From: Dasypus novemcinctus
Taxonomy: Eukaryota; Chordata; Mammalia; Cingulata; Dasypodidae
Reading direction: 5' to 3'
DNA: 64,000 bases
Assembly (NCBI RefSeq): GCF_030445035.2
Contig: NC_080680.1
Span: 118,260,228-118,324,227, forward strand
Shown: piece by piece, positions 25,911 to 38,944 of the stretch
Position numbering within the stretch: position 1 is the stretch's first letter
How the letters are laid out: every line of letters starts with the position of its first letter
Position numbers and translations under genes: made by a program
The notes under the pieces: model-generated
The model's input: only the letters and a program-made list of their open reading frames with translations
Database searches by the model: none
Told to the model about the DNA's origin: nothing

Positions 25911-26899
25911 TAATGATGCACATATCAATTTGATAATCAGGAAAGTAGATATTATTCAAAGAAATTGACTAAATAATTGGGTGTTACTTTTATCAAACAA
26001 TCTATGTGAGAAACTCAGAAAAGTACTTTTCCAAGGAAAAGGTACAAAATACCATAACAAGCATTTCCAAATTAGCTATTTAATTCATTCACTCTTTTTT
26101 TTTCTTTGTTTTTGTATTTCTTACGGAACTAATATGTATCCTATAATGTAGAAATTACTGAGGACACACAGAAGGATAAAGAATGACTCTTTGAATAAGT
26201 GCTCATAACAACTTCCAGTAGAAAGAGGGTGAATAGCATGGAGCCTTCTTAATCTCAAGATGTCGTCTTCATGCTACAAAGTTAGGAAATTCTGTAAAGC
26301 TAATACTTTCCAAGACCAATTTTTTAATGCTGGGGCTGAATAAACAATGATCTAATCCACAATTTTTATTTTCCACATAAGAGGCCCATGGTCTTAAATT
26401 GCTTTTTTCAGGACATGTAAATTTCTAAATACAGAAAAGTGCTGTTTTGAGATATTTCTTCTGTGAATTTAGTCACATCTGATACTCTTTAATCACACAT
26501 TCAGTGATCAACAAGCTTATAAAAGCAGCAATTCTTTAACATCTGTATTTCAATTTTAGAGTTCACAAGTTTTTCCCAAGGGAAAGCCAATCAGTAAAAG
26601 AGGAAAAATATCTGCCACATATGAGGTGAAGGTGAAAAGTCTAAGTTGAGAATTGATAGCTCCTAAAATTTCTACTTTCAAACATAGAGCAGAATTAAAT
26701 TATTGTGAAGGAGATTGTACTGTTTATGGGTCTTTGCCTTGGAGTTGTTATCCCATCCAGTTTCACCTTTCCCTTTGGCCTGGATGCTATTTATCATGAC
26801 CACAAACTAGAACAGGCAAAGGAAGGTTAGAGAAACTACCACAGCCAATCACTTCAGCACATTATTTCCCCCAAATCCGCAACAAAACTGGATAAAATT
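25911..26899. other. Unassigned intergenic sequence
   Basis: No gene or repeat family recognised. Confidence 0.45.
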
Positions 26900-28129
26900 G
26901 CCAAAAAATAATTAGTTAAAGACTTTGAGAGAAAGAGGCAGAAATAAAAGAGCTTGAGACTTCCCAAATATATTTTTGTTTTCTTCTCTATAATTATTTA
27001 AAAGAAAAATGCATAAAACCATAATTATAAGAGTGTTTGGCTTATAACATATATTGATGTAATATAAGCATAAGAGCACAACAGAGGGGAAAGGGAATGG
27101 AATTATATTGGAGCAAATAAATGAAACCAAATAATAACTAGAATACATAAAAAGAAATAAGGAGAAATGCCAGAATACTAAATATGTAAGTTAATATAAA
27201 ATAGTTTAATGTATATTTTTTCCTTCTCTTGAATTTCCATGAAGTACATAAGATGTATAAACCAATATCAATAACTCTGCATTTTGTGGTTTATTACCTA
27301 TATAGATATAGTACATAAGACACAATCACATATAGGAGGGTTAGTAAGAGAGTTATATTGGAGCAAACTTCTATGTTACCAGAATTGGTTAAAATGCATA
27401 TTTTGAAGCCACAGGGTAACCACTAAGGAAATAACTCAAAACTCTATAATAAATATATTAGCAGAAGAATTAAATTGGTATGCTAGAAAATTTCTATTTT
27501 AATACAAAGAAGGCAGCATAAAATAAACAGTAACAAAAAGCATAAAAAAGAAAAAGTGACACAATGGCAGATGTAATTGGAAATAGATTAAAAGTTGCAA
27601 TTGAAAGGACTTATTGTGACATATTTATCAACACAACAAGAGACCCAAGAAATCATCAAAACCTCTATGGAAAAGTGTCATATGACAAAAGGAGCATGAC
27701 AGAGCAGAGGAAACGGGGCAATTCAACAGGTAGAATTGGAAAAAAAGTGTTTTCATATAAAAATCAGTGCCCTTGCCTCAAATAATATGCAAAATCAAAT
27801 GATATTGTAAGAGGCTAAATAAAAATATTATATAACATTTTAGTACCAGTACATAAGTGATTTAGTACAGTGCATAACTGTTTTCTTAACTTGGATTAGG
27901 GATGGATTTCTTAAGCAAGATTCAAAAGGTACTATTAAAAGAAAATATTGACCATTTTAATAGTTAGAACTTATATTCATCCAAAACACCTTAACAAAAT
28001 TTAAAAGACAGGTTATAAAGTAGAATAATTTATAATAATCAGAACATTTACCTGATGAAAGTTGAGGCTCGAGAAAGAAACATATTTGACCAATATAAGA
28101 TGTTCAAATATATTAGCTGAATAAAGACA
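26900..28129 (+). mobile_element. Old L1, 5' part of a copy split by an LTR
   Basis: Landmarks in order: 'gggtaaccactaaggaaata' and 'aagaaggcagcataaaataa' (L1 region just before ORF2), 'atggcagatgtaattggaaa' (27564), 'gatggatttcttaagcaaga' and 'ttcatccaaaacaccttaac' (ORF2 C-terminal half). The L1 resumes beyond the LTR at 28640. Confidence 0.7.
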
Positions 28130-28637
28130 TGCAAATAAAGATTGAATTATGCACCCCCAAATCAAAAGACATACTCTTGATCTTAATCTGCTTTCCTGTG
28201 GGTGTGAACTCATTTGAAAATAGGACCCTTGGCAGATGTATTCTCAGGTGAAGTGTGGAGTCATTTGTGAATAGGACCTAAGATCATATTTAGGTGTGAC
28301 CCAACTGAATCAAGGTGGGTCTTAATCCATATTACTGGAGGCCTTATAAAGAGAAGTCAGGGAAGGCCACAGGATGGAGGCAGAAGCCAGCAACACCTGC
28401 AAGACAGACACAAGGACAAAGAGACAACCCTATGTGGAAGGCAGAGATGTAAACCAGGGAGCCTCAAGGATTGTGCCAAGCCAGCACCAGAATGCTCATA
28501 CTTCAGGGAGAGAGCATAGACTGATGGATGCCTTGGCTTTGGACTTCTGGTATCTAAAATGATATGGCAATAAATTCCTGTTGTTTATGCCAACTTATTG
28601 AGTGCCATTTGTCCCAGGATCCTGACAAACTAAGACA
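28130..28637 (+). mobile_element. MaLR-type LTR nested in L1
   Basis: It has the MaLR landmarks in order: 'gcacccccaaatcaaaagac', 'gaaaataggacccttggcag', 'gaatcaaggtgggtcttaat', 'tactggaggccttataaaga', 'gacttctggtatctaaaatg', 'aataaattcctgttgtttat' and a final ACTAAGACA. It shares its ending with the LTR at 54151-54760. L1 ORF2 continues on both sides. Confidence 0.75.
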
Positions 28638-28639
28638 GT

Positions 28640-29215
28640 TATATACCAATTACACACATTATGCTGATAAAAACAAAATAAAACGGCTGACAATACCAGA
28701 TTTTGCAAATGCTCTATATTAACCAGTTTTCTTATATATATAACAGTTAAGGGTAAAAATTGCTTTGGTTTCTTTGGGAAAATTCTTTAGCATTAACTAA
28801 AATTTTGAAGCTTTGTATAATCCATGACCCAGTAATTTCATTCCTAGGTATTAATATATACGTAAAAGAAACTGCCACATGTTCACTAGAATACAAATTT
28901 AAGAATATTTGTAGAGGCACCATTCAGAAGAACACAACTGAAGTTGACCAAAATCAATAGAAGAATAAACTATGGTACACAATTAATTATTATGCAGTAG
29001 TCGAATGGAGTGAACCCTAACCATAGCCACCACTGTGGGTCAATTATAGCCATATAATATTGATTAGGGAAAAGTAAATTTCAGAAAGTTGAAAGCAGAA
29101 TAGTTTCATACTGTTAAACAATTAAAACAATGAATATTTAAGGAAAATATATAAATCTACATTAAAACTGCAAAGGAATGATTACCACAAATTTCAGGAT
29201 AGTGTTATATTAAAG
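28640..29215 (+). mobile_element. Old L1, 3' part of the split copy
   Basis: It resumes L1 ORF2 with 'ggctgacaataccagatttt', 'atccatgacccagtaatttc', 'gaataaactatggtacacaa' and 'caggatagtgttatatt'. This is the expected order after the part upstream of the LTR. Confidence 0.75.
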
Positions 29216-29249
29216 GGAGGTCTGCAGAGAGATGGGATCAGGAGATTGT

Positions 29250-29590
29250 TATAAGTTAGTTGTAAGTTACAATCAGGAGAGGCCTTCTTCCCAGAGACTT
29301 GTTACCAGTAATCTTGGACTTCTCTGCCACATGGCAAGGCACATAGTAGCATCTGCTACTCTTTCCCTTCTCTTCTGGGTTTTGCTGATTTCAGCTTCTT
29401 GCTTCCATGGCTATCTGTTTCTTTTTCTTTGTATTCATCCCATTTATAAAAGACTCTAGTCAGAGGATTTAGACCCAACAAAGGCCATTCCTTAACCCAA
29501 AGACCCTAGTTACAATGGGTGTACACCCACAGCCCTGAATTAGCTTATGAAAATGACTTTCTGGGGTCTCTGGAGTTCCAAACCACCACA
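29250..29590 (-). mobile_element. MaLR-type LTR, truncated, antisense
   Basis: It shares 'gccacatggcaaggcacata', 'ttcccttctcttctgggttt', 'catcccatttataaaagact' and a final 'aaaccaccaca' with the two LTRs of the complete element that follows. The low-coordinate end lacks the usual terminus. Only 8 bp separate it from the next LTR. Confidence 0.75.
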
Positions 29591-29598
29591 ATAAACAT

Positions 29599-30063
29599 TG
29601 TAATTTATGAGGCTGCCAAATGCAATATAGCAGAAATGGGTTGACATTTACAGTGGGGACTTATTGGGTTGCAAGCATACAGTTTTGAGGCTGAAGAAAA
29701 TGTCCAGATGAAGGCATCATCAGTGATGCTTTCTTCATGAAGATCAGCTGCTGGCGATCCTGGACTCCCCTTTGATGTGGCAAGGCACATGGCAGCGCCG
29801 GCTGGTCTCTCCCTTCTCTTCTGGGTTTAACTGCCTTCTGCTTCTGGCTTCCTCTGGCTTTCTCTCTGCTCCTGTGGATTTCGCTCTATCTTTCTCTCCC
29901 ATTTATAAAGAACTACAGTAAGAGGACAAAACCCACCCTGCTTCAGACCTTACTGAATTAACCTAATCAGAAGATCCCACCGATAATAAGGTTACACCAT
30001 CAGGAATGGATTACCTCAAGGACCTGATTTTACTGAGGTCTGTCAAAACCTCAAACTACCACA
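29599..30063 (-). mobile_element. 3' LTR of a complete MaLR element
   Basis: On the plus strand it runs from TGTAATTTATGAGGC to CAAACTACCACA (465 bp), so on the minus strand it starts TG and ends CA. It is clearly homologous along its whole length to 31425-31876: 'gcaatatagcagaaatgg', 'gaaaatgtccagatgaagg', 'ggcaaggcacatggcagc', 'ttctcttctgggttt', 'ctcccatttataaag'. Confidence 0.8.
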
Positions 30064-31424
30064 TTCCATGCTCTGTACCCCAAAATCACATGTTCTTTCC
30101 ATGTAGAAAATATATTTATTCAATTACAATATTTCAAAAGACTTCAATCATTTTAATAAAAATAGTAAGTACAAAGACACATCAAAATTGGTCACAGGTG
30201 TGACCTGTCCTGGCACAAAATTCCCCTCAGGCTGTGGACCTGTGAAACTTAGAAAAAGTTATTTGCTTCCAATATGCAAAGGAGGGGCAGTCATAGGATA
30301 CATATTCCCATTGTCATAGGAGAAATTGGAAGCAAAACAGAGGTCACAGGCCCCAAATAGTTCTGAAACCCTGCAAGACATACTCCATTAGGTTTCAAGG
30401 TCTCAGTGTCATCTATGGAATGATGGATTGTCCTCAGTTCCCTTTGAAGTAGCAGGCACAGCTTTGCCAAGGACTTGTCCTGTGGCCATGTTCTAGGCTC
30501 CACCCTCGTCAAGCATCCTGGAGGCGGGACTTTCCACAGTCCCCGGAGCATGTCCTCACTGAAGACTGAGGCAGCTACATCCTTTCTGAATGATGAGGTG
30601 GAAGGCCTGTCCTTTTCAAGTGCAGGGTCTTACTCACCCTTTCCAAAAACATGGGTGGGTTTGCTCTCTTGGCTGAAGAAGATGTATTTAGTCCAGAAAC
30701 AGCTTCCATAGTTCTGCCTTTGTAGTCATTTTTCCTTCAATATGTTTATTTTCTATCCCTTTTAGTCTAGTCTAAAGATCTTGCAAAAAAATCCTGTTGG
30801 TTTCACTTGTACCACACAGAGCTCCCGACTGTGAGACCACAAGACCATCCACAGCTCCTTCCTGGATAACTGCATTTCTAATCCTGAATTATACTGAAAT
30901 GCTGACCGGTTCCAAGTTCAGTTAAAACATAGGCACTGTTCTCTGGGAACCCAGCTTTCTGGAAGCTAAGAATTTCCCAAACTAACAATTTCTGGTGTCT
31001 TTTGCCTAGGAGTTTAGTTCTCAGCTTATCCCTTTCCCCTCACATCTTACTGTAACCTGAATGGAGAAGCCAGACCTCACTTAACACATTGTTTGGAAAT
31101 CTCAGCTAAATATCTAAGCTTGTCACTTTCAAATTCTGCCTTCCATCTGACATCAAACACAATGTTGTCAAGTTCTCTGCCACTTTAAAACAAGGGTCAC
31201 CTTTCTTCTAGTTTGCAATGACATATTCATTATTTCTGTCTAAGACCTCATCAGAAGTGTATTTAGTAAGTCATCCTCCTTCCAACAGTCTCTTCAAAGC
31301 AATATAGGCCTTTTCTATCAAGCGTCTCATAATTCTTCCAGAATCTACCCTTTATGCACTATAAAACCATCCCCACATTTTTGGTATTTGTAATCACAGC
31401 ACTCCTGGTACCAAAATCTGCTTT
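30064..31424 (-). mobile_element. Internal region of the MaLR element
   Basis: 1361 bp lie between two related LTRs in the same orientation. The sequence matches what I recall of MaLR internal regions read in antisense: 'gtaccccaaaatcacatgtt', 'ggaaatctcagctaaatatc', 'aagttctctgccactttaaa' and 'agaatctaccctttatgcac'. Next to the 5' LTR the minus strand reads TGGTACCAGGAGTG, a plausible Leu-type primer-binding site. MaLR elements encode no enzymes and depend on ERV-L for mobility; none is visible here. Confidence 0.7.
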
Positions 31425-31876
31425 TGTTTGGTAGGCAGCCAAAATGTAATATACCAGAAATGAGGTGGCTTTTATAATGGGAAATTATGTTGCCAGCTTA
31501 TAGGGTAAAGGCTGAGAAAAATGTCCAAATCAAGACATCATCATGTGATGCTTTCTTTCCAAAGACCAGCTACTGACGATCTTGCTCTCCTCTCTTATAT
31601 GGCAAAGCACATGGCAGCATTTGCTGGTCTCTCCCTTTTCTTCTGGGTTCTGTTGCTTTCTGCTTCTAACTTCCTCTGGCTTTCTCTCTGTCTCTCTCTC
31701 CATAGTCATCCCATTGATAAAGGACACTAGCAAAAAGATTAAGACCCAATCTGGATCATGCCCTACTGATATACCCTAATCAAACCTCCTGCCTGCAATA
31801 GGTCCACACCCAAAAGAATGGATTAGCTCCAAGAACATGATTTTTCTGGGGTCCATAAAAGTCTCACAATACCACA
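31425..31876 (-). mobile_element. 5' LTR of the MaLR element
   Basis: 452 bp from TGTTTGGTAGGCAGCC to CAATACCACA on the plus strand. It is homologous to 29599-30063. On the minus strand it starts TGTGGTATTG and ends CCAAACA, next to the primer-binding-like site. Confidence 0.8.
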
Positions 31877-33914
31877 ATCAGTTTCTGGGTGCTCATATAG
31901 GAAAACAATCGATAAAACAAATGAAGCAATTTAGTGAGAAATATTGAACTTGTGTTATGATACCCAAATTATGATTGTTATAATTCTATATATCACTCCT
32001 CCAAAAAATAATGGGGAAAGGACCACCTTAGCAATATTGGTGACACAGTAAAGAGAGGGACTGAACTTCTACCACATAGTTAATGTACGGAATCTATAAT
32101 ATATCCAGAAATAGAGTTGGTCTTATTTAATTTTCATAAATACAAGATTTTTGCTTAATCCACTGGGAATGCAGGAAACAAGACAAGTTTAAAGTATACT
32201 GTTTATTGTTGACAGTAAACAGATACTTTCTATTTGCTTCATTTAACTGATTTTGCTGGACTGCCTTTAAAACAAGGAAATCCCTACTCCACCAACAATA
32301 CATAGACACACACCAGAGGAGGAAAATTGTAAATGTGGTGCCTTGTTACTAGTTGCCTGGGTTCTTAAATAATACTGCCTTCTAGGTGTTCTTTCCATCA
32401 GGTCTAGTAAGCTAACTTCAATATTTGAAAAATTAAAGCAATTGGAAAGTTAAAAATATATATTAAATTAGCAGATTGCAAGCAGAGTTTAAAATCACAA
32501 ATTAAAATTTTATATTGTTCAAATTCTCTGAAAACTTTTACATATTTGCATTAGCAAAGTGGTGCAGAGGAATAATTATTTTCTCCATGGTGAAGAATTC
32601 TATAGCATAACCATTTCCTTGTTGAATTTAATTTGTTTCTGTTGCATTTGGTTTGGATACTCCATAGTGGCAGGAACATGTCGTACAGGAAAAGTGCTCT
32701 ACTCTAGCATTCTTATCCTACCTTGCTTATGGTCTTCCATACAACCTATTTGGGTCCATAGAACACCTTGGAACACCTTTGGTAAACCATTAACATTTCT
32801 TACTCTATAGATTCACCAGCTTAAATTTTACATCATTTAGCTCAATGCATAATATTGGCAATGAAGGGATTTCAATGCAGAGAAAGAAAAGAAATCTTAC
32901 CTTATGTTATGATGATGCGACACCTTTTGCCCTCTTTCCTGCCTCAAAAAAATGGCAAGTGTAATTGTTTCCATAAAGTTCTCTTTACAACTCAATAAGA
33001 TGACAAGCAGTCCAAATAAATTGGCAAAAGGTTGGAAAAGCCTCTTCAAAAAAATAGATATATAAATTGTCAATAAACACATGAAATGACTGTCAAAATC
33101 ATTAGTCATCAAGTAAAAGAAAATCCCTAGAATTCTTATTTATTTTACATTAACTGGACACCTATTGTTTGTATGATTTTATCAATAATTTCTTGTTTGA
33201 GAAGACCTCGGATTTTATGAATCCATTTTATACATTCATTGTTGAGGAACACTGAAAGCCTTAATTTTCTTTATGGGATTGGCTGGGGAATTTGACTTGC
33301 CTTTTTTTTAAAACTTGTATTTATTTGCATATGAGCAAAAACAGTCTTCTAATCAACCCCTCTGTTGAATATAGTGCCATGATATCTCTTGATCTACAAT
33401 AAAGATACATTTTAACCATGCCTATATGGTGTTAAAAATATTTAGAGGGAAAATTATGCAGTCAATAAACTGGTATTAAGGAAAGGAGGCCTATGAAATA
33501 CTTTGTCAATAATATCTGATTGATTTTTTAAATTACTTGAATAAATTGGCTACCTTTTTAGATTTTTAAGAATAACTTTATGGAGAAGTTTTATATTGCA
33601 CAAAAATTACATTGTAAGTATAGGGGATTCCCATATTTCCCTTTTCTCCCCTTCCCACATTTCCCCCCAATAATAATATCTTATATTACTGTGATCTAAT
33701 TGTTAAAATTGATGAAGAAATACTGAAGCAGTGTTACTAACCAAGGTCTATAGTTTACATTATGATTTACTTAGTCTTTATATGAATAAACTGTGAATTC
33801 AGTAACAAGTTGTAGACATTATTGTTTGGAGGGTAGTGATAGGACCAAATTTTCTAGGAGCTAAATAAATAAAAGCCATATGTATTTGATTAGTTAAAAT
33901 AATAGCTGTCATGA
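31877..33914. other. Mostly unassigned intergenic sequence
   Basis: No gene recognised. Positions 33560-33770 ('tataggggattcccatattt', a C-rich stretch, 'ggtctatagtttacattatg') look like a diverged member of the dispersed repeat also seen at 44398-44640. Confidence 0.45.
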
Positions 33915-34120
33915 CTTTCATTTTCTAATATCTACTGGATTTAATGGGGCACTTTACGTACATAATCTCATTTAATGTTTAAAATCGAATTAAGAGTTAA
34001 AGATTTCTCACATTTCACACATAACAGATCTATGATTCACCTGACCAAAGGGCATATGGTTAATAGAGAGCCAAGATTAAATCTCAGGCAGTGTAATGGC
34101 AAAGCTCTGTGCCTCAGCCA
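33915..34120 (-). repeat. MIR-like SINE fragment, antisense
   Basis: 'cactttacgtacataatctc', then 'atttaatgtttaaaatcg', then 'aagggcatatggttaatagag' and 'agattaaatctcaggca' follow the inverse MIR consensus. Confidence 0.6.
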
Positions 34121-35579
34121 TTGCTTCTTATTTCTCCTAATACTTCTTCTCAATGTAAAAATAGTTCATTATAAAATCTCTAGGAACAGACGTTAGGAAA
34201 TCTCTTTTGATAATATTCCTTTTGAACAAAATTTCTACTAATGACAATACATGGAGAAAAAAATTAACTATTAATGATATTCTCTTATTAATGGAAAGTT
34301 TAGCTAGTGACAAAAAGAAATTGGAAGGAAGGTTAATGCCAATAAATAGTTAAATGACTGAAAATATTATGAAATGTCCGTAATATGTGAAATTTTATAA
34401 CTCAACAATGTTAGTTGAGTTATAAATTGGCTGTTGGCTCAGAAGGATTTCCACAAGCTGTTATATGATCACCAAAATGCAGAAAACTATGTATATTATC
34501 ATATTTTTATAAAGTAGTCAATGATGGCTATCCTGCATAACTATCAATAACTACAGGAATTTGGAGAAACACATATAATAATATACATAGGGTGCAAATA
34601 TAAATTATTTGGGGTTGGAATAGGGAATGCACAGGTATGGAGTTGGGGGGAAGGGAGGAAAGTAGAAACAAGCAAAATGACAGAAAGAGAAAAAGTTCTT
34701 TAAAATTGTTTGATACACCATGCTTTATATAAAACTCTTTGTATGTATAGAGTCCTAGACCTTGAAAAAATACAGAAAATAAATTTTGCTTTAGATCAAT
34801 TGTCACAGACAGTAAGGGTCTCTATGGGGGAAAAAAGCAGCTTGCAAAATATTGCGTGATATATGAGCGTTTTTCAATAAAAATAAGCAAACAGAAATTT
34901 TAATATATGTGTTTATGTATTGGATATATTTATATGTGCATGGGAAAGGTGGTGGAAAATTACACCAGTCTCTTAACTTTGGTAATCATAGGGAGTAGTA
35001 GTGGAGAGAAAATGAAATTTGGCCTCTCCATTATGTATTCCTGTCTGTCACAAGCTACAATAAGCATAGGTTGCTTTTGTAATATGAAAGACTCAAATTA
35101 AGAATTTTTCTAAAGAAAAGAAAACAATTTAACATAAAGAAATCCATTGTTTCTCCTTATTAAAGAACATAATGACATTATTGTTTCATGATTGAGAATT
35201 TAGCAGTGTTCATTGGTTATCTTTCTATGAAGGAAAACAAAAGGAAAAAATAATTATGAGAAGGAAAGAAAAAATTTTGCCAGCCTATATAGAACCAGAC
35301 TTAGACTCATATTCATTGTTCATAAAAATATCCCGTATGTCATCAAACTATCATAAGAGAATATTCTAACCCTCTTTTCAAATGGTCAAATGGACACTAA
35401 TTATCAAAATTTCCTTCTTTGGGGCTTTCTCTTTTCCAGAAGGACCATGAAGATCATTTTAGTTTGACTTTGCTAAGACTGGCATGTTTTCAGTTTGGGA
35501 TTTGGGGGAGACCCATGCCAGGTAAATCATGATATCCACTAGGAACTCCTAACCGTATTTATTCATTTACTTAACATAT
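34121..35579. other. Mostly unassigned intergenic sequence
   Basis: No gene recognised. Positions 34890-35080 may be an old L1 3' end (TG/TA-rich stretch, then 'ggaaaattacaccagtctct'). Confidence 0.4.
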
Positions 35580-36224
35580 GGTTAATGAATATATGTTCCC
35601 TGTCTGAAACAGTTGTTTGCTTTAAAGATACAGAAATAGAGAATCATGGTTTCTTTCCCTTACGAGGCTTTTATTCTTGTGGGGGAGACAGGCAATAGGC
35701 AATAAATGATATAGACAAGATAGGTTCATATATAGTAGAGAGAAAGACACATGATATACATCTAGAGAGACAGAATTATACATGCTACAAGGTAGAATAA
35801 AGGTTTCAGATTGAGTGTAGCTGGGTAATGGGGAAGTTAATAACGAGAGAAGGTGGCCAGTGAAATCCTGTCTGGAAAGGTAAAACTTAACCTGAGATAG
35901 AGTAATTTGAAAAAATCAGCCAGGTAAAGTTCTATGAACACAGTGTTGTAGACAGAATGATCAAAGGTGGAGGACTGATATTGTAATAATTTCAGAGTGG
36001 TCAAATATAGAAAGAATTCCAGTGTGATAAGAGCATAGGGGATATGAAATCTAGTGCTACCACAAGAGGATAGAGAAGCAGTCAACAGCCAGATCATTAA
36101 ATGCTTCCTATGCCAGAGGAAGAGAAAGGATTGTACTTAATATGGTCTAAATGCACTAGAAGGATTTGGTCAATGAAGGAGAATGATGGTTGCTACATGG
36201 AGAATGGGGTTAATGTTAGCTGGA
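35580..36224 (+). repeat. Ancient dispersed repeat, family unassigned
   Basis: 'gaggcttttattcttgtggg', 'gggagacaggcaataggcaa', 'gagataga' blocks and 'gccagatcattaaatgcttc' match a mammal-wide repeat I recognise ('gagcttacattctagtggg' type) but cannot name with confidence. A related copy is at 49760-50220. Confidence 0.5.
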
Positions 36225-36460
36225 AGACAGCTGGAGGATGATAAAGGGAATGTATACCACTGATTTGGTCAGTAGATGAGGCTTGTGGTTAATAATATAA
36301 ATACAGGAACGTTTTACTTCAAGGGGTTAAGAATGCAGTGATACATGAGAAAATATGCCTAATGTAATTTATAGACTATAGTTAACAAAAGCATTGTAAT
36401 GTTTTTTGTAGCAAATGCTAAGTTGGTACTGTATTAATGCTAAAGGTCAAAAAAATGTTT
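36225..36460 (+). mobile_element. L1 3' UTR fragment, lineage-specific family
   Basis: It matches 56520-56750: 'gggaatgtataccactgatt', 'gtagatgaggcttgtggtta', 'ttaagaatgcagtgatacat', 'tattaatgctaaaggtc'. It inserted next to, or within, the ancient repeat upstream. Confidence 0.75.
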
Positions 36461-38944
36461 TGTGAGATATGAATATGATTAAGCATTTTTTTCTTTTTCA
36501 TTTTTTTTCATTAATAAGGAGACCTTGACTAGGTCATTTAACTAATCTATGTGTCTTCCTGAACACTAGAGGAATAATTGTGTTAGTAGTTGAAATTAGA
36601 TGAGATAAAAGTGCCTGGACAGAAAGTTTTAGGAGTAATGCTTCCATTTGTTGAGCTGCCTTTTACTGTTATTTTACTTTTTAAAATTTAAAATAATTAC
36701 TTAAAAGCAAATAAATACATGAATAGAAAAATAAATAATAAATAACTTTAATGTGATATTTAGCAAGATCCCAGAACATAAACTTAAGGCTGCCTTTTAT
36801 AAGTCTTGGACTTCAACTTTCAACTTGCCCCCTTGAATTTTAACACTGCTCCATAGCAGCTGTACTTGGAAACCTTGTGCTAATAGAATAGGTTCTTTTA
36901 TTACTTGTGTTGAGAAAATAACTTCTGAAATAATTTTCAAGGTTTGTTCTTTCATTGCAAGCTCCTCCATTCAAAAGGCACCCTATTTAATTAATCAACC
37001 ATTTACAGGCTTGAGGGAGGGTTTAAAAAAACAAACAGTCCTTAAAATTTTTAGTCTAAAACCTAACTTTTTGATTCCTATGGCAGAAAATCTTGAGAGC
37101 CTATTTTTGGTTTTGTTTTCCAAGAAAAATAGAACTTAAAAAGATTACCTAAATCCTCAGAGTAATTCTAACTTTTCCAGAAAAATTTGGAAATCAGGAG
37201 ATTTTTAGTATAGATTTTTCACTATAAGCCATAAAGGGAGAGATAGAATGAGAAAGTGCTTGAAGGGAAGAGGAGAAGTGAGGGACAATATTTGACTCTA
37301 TGTTGTTATAGCTAGTCCAGATCAGGGACCAACTGGTTGACCTTGAGTTTTACAATAGCCATTCATCCTCAGCTAGTTGATGCAGTGGGGCAGGAGAAAG
37401 TGCTTAAAGAACAGGCAAAACAATTCTACCACACTGTTCATTGTGAGCTAGCTCTTAGGAGCATATAGAATAGGAGACTCTTCCTTTAATTATCAAGAAG
37501 CTTTCTCTTGCATCCAAAGTTGATAATGGGAAGGATAAAGGGGAAACAAAATCACTTAGCAAGTTCTGCAACAATGTTGAGTTTATTTGAAAGAGAACGC
37601 TTTAAATCAGAAGTGAATTCATCACCACTAATTGAGAAGGTCAAGGGTTTTGCTGTTTTGGTTTGTATTGATTTTCCTATTTCCTTCCCATTAATAGAAC
37701 TTGTCATTCATGAGATAGTTTACTATGGATATAAAGATACACATTTACACATCTAAATAATATTATATAGATTTCCTTACTCTGTTACACTGTTAAATTT
37801 GGGTGGATTTATGTTTGTATAAGTAACAACTTACCAGGAAGCTTTTTTATATGCTTCATTTAAATTTGTTCTTCTTGATAATTTATTTTCATTCTTTCCT
37901 AAATGGAAAGAAGGTGGCCAGTGGTTTTTGTTAAAAAATTGAAAAATAATTCTTAAAAGTTTCTTAAATCATAAGGCAGTCTCCTTTCCCTCACACAGAC
38001 TAATTCTACTTCCCTCAAACTTCTCCTTGGACACTTTCTAAAGCTTCTTGCTTTTGGAATCCTGTTCAAGTGCTTTAAATATTTCTTATAATGAAAAAGC
38101 TCATGAGAAATTTGGCTTGATAAAATTCGTACAATTTTAACCTAGTAAAAACCTACAATTATAAACTACACAGCTATTACAAGAGAACAAATATCAATTC
38201 AAATTTATATTTTTAATTTTGGCTGAAAATCAAATGAAACTAACTTACCAGGTATGACTTACTTGGTTTAGAAGTGGAATACTCAATATCCATCAATATG
38301 GTGGTAGTTGTTTGAACTTAAAAGATGGCAATATAGCACACAAGGAGTGATGATGTTTTCTTTTTCTTTTTTGAAGAATGCTTTGCTAACTTTAATTTGT
38401 ATTCATTTGAAAGTAGACTTTCCAAAATTTATTTTATTTCCTTTTGTGAATCTGGTGGTTTTTATTTTTAGTTAATAAATCTATGGATGCAAATTCTGGT
38501 TTTCTTTTTTTTTTTCTTTTTTACACATGAATTCCATATCTGCCTTCTTGGAATTTTTTGGAAACCTGCTTTGAACTTTTTTTTTTTTTTTTTTTTGGTA
38601 TCCATAGATTCAGTCTTTACCTTCTACATCCTTACTTAAACATTCTCTCTTTTTTTGTATCTTTCTTTGATCTTTCATCGAAGCCTTCATATCCCCAAAT
38701 TAAGCATAAGAAGCTTCCAAGTCCTTCATTGAATCCTCCTTCAATTTCTCTTACCATCTTTCTTAAATTATTATGAAACTTTTCTGGATCTATCTTTGCA
38801 TTCTTCTTTGCTCTCTTTTAAAAATTAATTGATTAGTAATCTGAACCCCTCTTTTTTCACTCTAGACTCAACTTTAGGCTACTAAAAGTGCTTCATCAAA
38901 TAACTCTCCATTTAATTCTTTTGGTTTAAATTATTATCCAAGGT
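36461..38944. other. Intergenic sequence and 3' flank of CYLC2
   Basis: No other gene recognised. On the minus strand, downstream of the CYLC2 stop, candidate AATAAA signals lie at about 38466-38461 and 38438-38428. An A-run (T on the plus strand, about 38579-38596) lies between the stop and these. The 38600-38900 stretch is A/G-rich on the minus strand and may be decayed Lys-rich tail or 3' UTR. Confidence 0.45.
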
